Below are positions 53,142 to 58,193 of a stretch of 58,193 nt of DNA, in pieces. The notes under the pieces were generated by a model that was given only the letters and a program-made list of their open reading frames with translations, did not search any database and was not told the DNA's origin. The position numbers were made by a program, and so were the translations under genes. Positions within the stretch are counted from its first letter, which is position 1; each line of letters starts with the position of its first letter. Origin of the DNA: Bifidobacterium vansinderenii (lineage in GTDB: Bacteria; Actinomycetota; Actinomycetes; Actinomycetales; Bifidobacteriaceae); the NCBI RefSeq assembly GCF_002234915.1, contig NZ_NEWD01000022.1, forward strand, positions 1 to 58,193, given 5' to 3'.

Positions 53142-55769
53142 ATGAGTTCTCTCACGCAATCGGTGAGGCCACTCGTGCGTCTGCGCAACATCGCAGTCGC
53201 CGTGGTCGCCACTTGTGCGATGATCATGCCGCTGGGCGCCACTGCATCGGCCGCCGGCACGCCGGGCATCACGGTCGGTCAGCAGTCCGGCTACACCGCC
53301 ACCAAGATCTCCCATCCGAACGCCGCGCTTGGCGAGGACGACGGCATCGTCAACGTTGACGCGAACGGCAATCCGACTATGTCCGGCACCACGGGCGACC
53401 GCGGCCAGAGCTATTCATGGGCGTCCGTTGGCTACGGCGACTGGATGTACATTGGCACCTGCTATTCGCCGATGAACAGCATGGTCAGGCTGGTGTCCGC
53501 TACGACCGGCGTGAAGTACAGCACGCTCAAGGCCGGCGTCGACGCGATGTTCAACGGCGAACTGTATTTCGACGACGGTGTCATGCGTCCGGTGCTGCTG
53601 AAGGTCAACACCCGGACCGGCGAGGTGAAGCTGGTGAGCACGGCCAAGGCCGGCTCCGGCTACCGTGCCGCCGTCGAATTCCACGACAAGCTGTATTTCG
53701 CGGCCGGCACCGTCCCCACCCCGCAGCTGGTGGAGATCGACCCCGCCACCGACAAGACCCGCGTGGTGTACACGGGCAAGGCCGCCGAGGGCAAGGGTGT
53801 GTCCACACTCATCCGCGGTCTCGCCGTCACCAACGATCAGCTGGTCGCCAGCATGATCGGCAAGTACGGTGAGGAGGGCAAGACAGGCGCCTACATCGTC
53901 TCGTCCTCGAACCCCACCGCCGGTCAGGATTCGTTCAACATCATCGGCACGCAGGATGATTTCCTCGGCTACCCGGCGTTCCACACCACCGACAACATCG
54001 CGGGCGGTGCGATCTGGGACATCGTTCCATTCAACGGCCATCTGTACATCACCGTGGTGACGGGCACGAGCAAGATGAAACGTTCGTTCGCCCTGTTCCG
54101 AGGCGATCAGAACAGCGACGGCACGTGGTCGTACAAGCTGCTCGTCGGCGACAAGTCCAAGGGCGCGAAGTACGACTTCGGCTTCGGTGCCGATCGTTCC
54201 GGCGCGGCCAACATGGTGGTGTACAAGAACCATCTGTACATCGGCGGCTACAACGATCCGATGATCTCGATCCCCGACGTGCTGAAGTACAAGTTCGACG
54301 GTCTGTATAAGGATCTGCACGGTGCCGTGAACCTGTGGCGCATGGACGCCGACGAGAACTTCCAGATGGTCGCCGGCGAGGCGAACGACGCCTTCCCCGA
54401 AGGCCCGATCGGCACGATCGACGGCAAGACCATGCGCGCCGGACTCGGATCCGACGACGAGGCCAGCCGATTCCTGAACCAGTACGTGTGGCGCATGCAG
54501 TCGTACGACGGCAAGATGTACGCCGGCACGTACGACATCAGCGACATGACGTACCCCATCACGCAGTTCGTCAACGGCGATATCCTGCACCGCACGCCGG
54601 AGCAGTGGAAGAAGCAGATCGGATACATCGAGGAGTTCCTCAAGACGCTTGAGGACAGCCAGACCAACGCTGCCGCTGCCGACGGGGCCAATGCCACCGA
54701 TGTGCAGTCCGACGATCAGAAGGCAGTCGCCAAGACCCTCGAGTCCGGCAATGCCGACGCAGTGCAGTCCGACGTCAAGCAGATGCAGGACCTGCTCGGC
54801 AGCATGCAGGACGATCTGGAATCCAAGCAGACCGACGTAAGCTCCTCCGCGGCCACGCCGATGGCCGCCGATGCCAGGCAGTACACGCTGCAGGACCGTG
54901 AGCAGTTCCAGACGTGGCTCCAGCAGCTGTACGACCTGTACCAGAAGAACAAGCAGTACCTGCCGGACGACCTGGTCAAGGAACTCGACCAGTGGCTCAC
55001 CCAGGCCAACGTGGACAACTTCGGCTACTTCGTGGGTGTGCTCAAGTATCTGAGCGCCGCCACCACCGACAAGCGCGGCTTCGATCTGGTGGTCACCGGC
55101 GATGGTACGAACTTCAGCACCATCACCCGCAACGGTTTCGGCGACAACAACAACCACGGTCTGCGTGTGTTCGCCATCACCGACACCGGTCTCAACGTGG
55201 GCACCGCGAATCCGTTCCATGGCACGCAGGTGTGGAAGCTCTACGACGGTCGTGGCGACGCGGTCAACGCCTCGCTGAAGCAGAACTCGTTCGAATACGA
55301 CAAGTACGACGCTTCCGCGCATGGTGTGAATGCCAACGGCCTGTCTGCGGGCATCGACTTCAACGGCAACACCGTGCAGTCCGTGCAGTACGACTACAGG
55401 ACGCTTACCGAGGGCACCGACTACACGGTCACCGATGCGGGCGTGACGTTGAACAGCAGTCTGCTCAACGGCAAGGAGACCGGCAGCACGGGCAACGTGG
55501 TGGTGTTCTTCAACCGTGGCGCACGCGCGCGCCTGTCCGTGGCGATCAAGGACAGCACGCCGGGTGCGCAGCCGTCGCAGCCGGGGGCGAACGATGCCGA
55601 TAAGAAGGCCGACGTCGACGGTGCCAAGAAGACTGTGACGAACGCGAACGGCAAGACCCAGGGCGAGCTGTCTCGCACTGGTACGGCCGTGGCGGTCATC
55701 GCCGTGGTCGTGGTCGTGCTGGCCGTGGCCGGCGTGGCCGTGCTTGTGGTTCGTCGCAAAAGGAGCTGA
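53142..55769 (+). CDS. LSRTG-anchored surface protein with X2-like module
   Basis: This 875-residue cell-wall protein starts at MSSLTQSVRP, with AGGAAGAAG upstream. A signal peptide ends near ATASAAG. Residues about 60-470 look like a beta-propeller (repeated DGKMYAGTYD/HLYIGGYN-type strands). A helical Gln/Asp/Lys-rich region (about 485-620) follows, then a beta domain. Residues about 711-800 match the X2 carbohydrate-binding-associated fold (YRTLTEGTDYTVTDAGVTL, GSTGNVVVFFNRGARARL). The end is LSRTG (843-847), a membrane segment and RRKRS, a sortase signal. No catalytic residues are identifiable. Glycan or host adhesion is likely. Confidence 0.88.
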   Translation: MSSLTQSVRPLVRLRNIAVAVVATCAMIMPLGATASAAGTPGITVGQQSGYTATKISHPNAALGEDDGIVNVDANGNPTMSGTTGDRGQSYSWASVGYGDWMYIGTCYSPMNSMVRLVSATTGVKYSTLKAGVDAMFNGELYFDDGVMRPVLLKVNTRTGEVKLVSTAKAGSGYRAAVEFHDKLYFAAGTVPTPQLVEIDPATDKTRVVYTGKAAEGKGVSTLIRGLAVTNDQLVASMIGKYGEEGKTGAYIVSSSNPTAGQDSFNIIGTQDDFLGYPAFHTTDNIAGGAIWDIVPFNGHLYITVVTGTSKMKRSFALFRGDQNSDGTWSYKLLVGDKSKGAKYDFGFGADRSGAANMVVYKNHLYIGGYNDPMISIPDVLKYKFDGLYKDLHGAVNLWRMDADENFQMVAGEANDAFPEGPIGTIDGKTMRAGLGSDDEASRFLNQYVWRMQSYDGKMYAGTYDISDMTYPITQFVNGDILHRTPEQWKKQIGYIEEFLKTLEDSQTNAAAADGANATDVQSDDQKAVAKTLESGNADAVQSDVKQMQDLLGSMQDDLESKQTDVSSSAATPMAADARQYTLQDREQFQTWLQQLYDLYQKNKQYLPDDLVKELDQWLTQANVDNFGYFVGVLKYLSAATTDKRGFDLVVTGDGTNFSTITRNGFGDNNNHGLRVFAITDTGLNVGTANPFHGTQVWKLYDGRGDAVNASLKQNSFEYDKYDASAHGVNANGLSAGIDFNGNTVQSVQYDYRTLTEGTDYTVTDAGVTLNSSLLNGKETGSTGNVVVFFNRGARARLSVAIKDSTPGAQPSQPGANDADKKADVDGAKKTVTNANGKTQGELSRTGTAVAVIAVVVVVLAVAGVAVLVVRRKRS

Positions 55770-55787
55770 CCGCTCACTGGTCTGAAT

Positions 55788-55819
55788 GGGCGTTCCCTGC
55801 CGATGTGTGGGGAACGCCC
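55788..55819 (+). terminator. terminator hairpin after the X2 surface protein
   Basis: GGGCGTTCCC (55788-55797) pairs perfectly over 10 bp with GGGAACGCCC (55810-55819), followed by TGTTAT. It lies between two convergent genes. Confidence 0.8.
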
Positions 55820-55833
55820 TGTTATATGCGCGG

Positions 55834-56805
55834 CTACTGCTGTAGCTGGGGGATGTAGTCGGCGTAGCCTTCCTCCGCCATACGGGACAGCGGAACGAAG
55901 CGCAGCGCGGCGGAGTTCATGCAGTAGCGGTGGCCGCCGAGCTCGGCCGGGCCGTCGTCGAACACGTGGCCGAGGTGGATCTGCGTCTCGGCCGTGCGGA
56001 TCTCGATGCGCGGACGGCCGGGCACGCGATCGTCGTCATGTTCGGTGACCAGATCGGCGCTGATCGGCTTGGAGAACGCCGGCCAGCCGCAGCCGGAATC
56101 GAACTTGTCGGTGGACAGGAACAGCGGTTGTCCGCTGACGATGTCCACGTAGATGCCGGGCTCGAACGTCTCGTCGTACTCGTTGACGAACGGACGCTCG
56201 GTGGCCGCGTGCTGCGTGACGGCGAACTGCTCGAGCGTCAGATCCCAGATGCGGTCCACGTACTTCTGACGGTTGCGCACGTTGTGGATCTTGGCGATGT
56301 CGATGTGGCAGTAGCCGCCCGGATTCTTCTCCAGATAGTCCTGATGATGCTCCTCGGCGGGGTAGAAGTTGCGCAGCGGTTCGATGAGCACGGCCGGGCG
56401 GCGCGGCTCGCGGTCGATCAGCTGCTCGATCGCGGCGATGAACACGGCCTTCTGAACGTCGTCCGTGAAGAACATGCCGGTGCGGTACTGGCGGCCGGAG
56501 TCCTCGCCCTGACGGTCCACGGAGAACGGGTCGATCACCTCGAGGAACAGCAGGCTCAGCGTGCGCAACGTCACGCGGGACGGGTCGAATTCCACGTGCA
56601 CGGTCTCGGCGGCGTCGGTCGTGCCCGAGCATACCTGCTCGTAGGTGGGGTTCGGGGTGTTCGACTGTGAGTATCCGACCGTCGTGGCGGTCACGCCGTC
56701 CACGTTGCGGAAGTATTCCTGCAGACCCCAGAAGCACCCGCCGGCGAAGTACGCGGTCTGGGTGTCCGGTGCGGTTGTTGTGTTCTCGGTGTTCTCATCA
56801 CTCAT
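55834..56805 (-). CDS. msrAB: bifunctional methionine sulfoxide reductase MsrAB
   Basis: This 323-residue fusion repairs both S and R forms of methionine sulfoxide. The MsrA half (about residues 15-170) has the active-site GCFWG with Cys24. The MsrB half (about 180-323) has SGCGWPAF and the catalytic HRYCMNSAAL (Cys295). The zinc-binding CxxC pairs of some MsrB enzymes are missing, as in zinc-free types. The start MSDENTENTT has no strong ribosome site. The electron donor would be thioredoxin; trxB is at 4126-5076. Confidence 0.94.
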   Translation of the reverse strand: MSDENTENTTTAPDTQTAYFAGGCFWGLQEYFRNVDGVTATTVGYSQSNTPNPTYEQVCSGTTDAAETVHVEFDPSRVTLRTLSLLFLEVIDPFSVDRQGEDSGRQYRTGMFFTDDVQKAVFIAAIEQLIDREPRRPAVLIEPLRNFYPAEEHHQDYLEKNPGGYCHIDIAKIHNVRNRQKYVDRIWDLTLEQFAVTQHAATERPFVNEYDETFEPGIYVDIVSGQPLFLSTDKFDSGCGWPAFSKPISADLVTEHDDDRVPGRPRIEIRTAETQIHLGHVFDDGPAELGGHRYCMNSAALRFVPLSRMAEEGYADYIPQLQQ

Positions 56806-56872
56806 GCTTGCCAGTGTAGGCGAGCGTATGGCGCGCAGGCGTCTTGGCGCTAACGACGATGGCGGGGTTATA

Positions 56873-57003
56873 GGCCAGAATGTGTGTCTGTTTTGGCTTG
56901 TCAGGCCTTGGGATGATTGGTGTTTCTCTTGTTTGAGTTGTGTGGGCGGGGAACTTGAGGTCGGCCGGAATGTGTGTCTGGAATAGGTCGTAAGGCCTTG
57001 TGG
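56873..57003. repeat. 90-bp-spaced direct repeat upstream of transposase
   Basis: GGCCAGAATGTGTGTCTG at 56873 and GGCCGGAATGTGTGTCTG at 56963 each continue to a second shared word, AGGCCTTG, making about 41-base copies exactly 90 apart. They lie just upstream of the transposase and may be an insertion-sequence end, duplicated or nested. Confidence 0.7.
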
Positions 57004-57048
57004 AACAAGGGTTGAGCGGCTTTTGAGTTGGCGTGGCAGATTGGGTGG

Positions 57049-58035
57049 ATGAACACACCCAGTTGCGCCGTGTGCGGCGAGTCGATGAAGCGGAATGGAA
57101 GGACGAGCGCGGGACGGATCAGGTGGCGGTGCCGGAACGCGGAATGCGGCAGTTCACACACTCAGTCACGTGACAACGGTGCCCGTGATCTGCGGTCCGG
57201 TTTGGATTGGCTGTTCTCGAAACAGTCGCAGGCCGAGCACCGTCTGCCGGCCCGTACGCTTCGTCGCAGGTGCGGGCTCATGTGGAGCCTGTGGCCCCCG
57301 GTGCCGCTGGTGGACGAGGTCCACCGCGTGGTGCATGTGGACGGCATCCACCTGCACCGGGATGCGGTGGTGCTGATCGCCGTGGCCGACGGGTATGTGA
57401 TCGGCTGGCATATCGCCAGGAGCGAGCGGGCGGCCTCATGGCAGTGCCTGATGGGCAGGATCGCGCCGCCGGACGTGCTCGTATGCGACGGGGGAGGCGG
57501 CATCCTCAAGGCCGCGAAGACGATATGGCCCGACACGAGGATCCAGCGCTGCCTGTTCCACGTGCAGGCCAACATCATGGAACTGACCGGCATGAGGCCC
57601 CGTCTGGAGGCGGGCAGACGACTGCGCGCGATCGCCGTGGCGTTGGCGCGCGTCAGGGACAAGGACTCCGCCGCCGCATGGCTCGTCTCCTACAACCAAT
57701 GGGAGCGGGACTTCGCCGCCTTCCTCGACGAGAAGAGCCGGCACGCGGACGGCAGCGTGAACGACATGCACCAGCGGCTCGTCAAGGCGCGTCGCATGAT
57801 CCGCCGTCGCATCCGCGAGGGCCGGCTGTTCACGTTCCTCGACGAGGGGCTCACGGCCGACGGCCCGGTGCCGTCCACGAACAATCTCATCGAATCATGG
57901 AACGCGCGTCTGCGCGACATGCTGCGCCATCACCGGGGATTGAGGGCTATAGGAACAAGAGTGTTGCTTATGTTCCGGGTTTGGCCTTACGGCAGTAGGC
58001 GTGTCGGGGTGTTATTTTTCCGCGTGAAAAAATAG
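57049..58035 (+). mobile_element. IS1249-like transposase, C-terminus lost
   Basis: This 328-residue reading starts at MNTPSCAVCGESMKRNGR. An N-terminal zinc ribbon (CAVC ... CRNAEC) precedes a DDE domain with Asp in VHVDGIHL, Asp in LVCDGGGG and Glu in NLIESWNARL. This matches the IS1249 branch of the IS256 family. After LRDMLRHHRGL, family resemblance stops and 30 unrelated residues run to the stop. IS1249 enzymes are normally some 50 residues longer. A second related transposase begins 27 bases after the stop, so an insertion or deletion joined two elements. It is probably inactive. Confidence 0.85.
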
Positions 58036-58061
58036 GGGCGTTCCTCTGGTGGGCTGGATGC

Positions 58062-58193
58062 ATGAGGACGAAATCCAGCAAGGCGAAGAAATGCCCCGTG
58101 TGCGGGTCGGCGATGAAGCGGAACGGCAGGACGAGGGCGGGAACCCAGCGGTGGATGTGCGTCGCGTGTTCGCTGACCGGGGTCATGCGTCAG
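58062..58193 (+). mobile_element. second IS1249-like transposase, 5' end only
   Basis: The frame MRTKSSKAKKCPVCGSAMKR continues open for 44 codons to the window edge. CPVC ... CVAC forms the same zinc ribbon, and KRNGRTRAGTQRW closely matches KRNGRTSAGRIRW of the preceding element. The two are relatives, not identical copies. An imperfect hairpin (TATTTTTC with GAAAAAATA, 58013-58034) lies just upstream and may be near the left end of this element. Confidence 0.8.

Overview
The window looks like a Bifidobacterium chromosome, close to the replication origin. This rests on family knowledge, not on a database match. The DNA is GC-rich. The left part carries the actinobacterial origin-side gene order (parA-parB, trxB, a MurJ with a fused pseudokinase, its DUF6049 partner, a NUDIX hydrolase and cca). 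There is an Rpf-like protein, an LxRTG-type sortase anchor on two surface proteins, oleate hydratase, and an IS1249-like transposase. The species cannot be named from the sequence.

Region 1 (1-6087) is the segregation module. It has a DnaA-box cluster, parA and parB, and four perfect or near-perfect parS sites, one of them inside the first codons of parA. A threonine aldolase, thioredoxin reductase and a TetR regulator follow. Region 2 (6107-6680) is non-coding and is built of a degenerate 52-bp tandem repeat. Region 3 (6880-16262) is the envelope and tRNA-maturation block: DUF6049 protein with MurJ-pseudokinase, NUDIX hydrolase, CCA-adding enzyme and a LytR_C membrane protein.

Region 4 (16490-23506) is accessory. 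It holds a LytTR response regulator broken at a G9 tract, a 43-bp perfect purine-pyrimidine alternation, two small membrane proteins, and a 1,637-residue RCC1/Big2 surface protein with a cysteine-peptidase-like domain and an LARTG anchor. Region 5 (23765-34432) has ispE-rsmA, an Rpf-like muralytic factor behind a repeat-rich spacer, tRNA-Thr(UGU), a DsbA-like protein, a membrane Ser/Thr kinase and a GT2 glycosyltransferase.

Region 6 (34433-41670) concerns sugar uptake and small redox enzymes: a VOC protein and a fucose permease behind palindromic operators, a CMD protein with a cupin, a multi-sugar ABC ATPase and a DUF4032 protein. Region 7 (41870-56805) contains rlmB, an SDR with oleate hydratase, a Ca2+-type P-ATPase, a LacI regulator, dcd, a GntR regulator, an FMN reductase, an LSRTG surface protein with an X2-like module, and msrAB. 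The right end (56873-58193) is a truncated IS1249-like transposase followed at once by the start of a second related one. A composite palindromic repeat recurs at three intergenic places (27.8, 41.7 and 49.3 kb).
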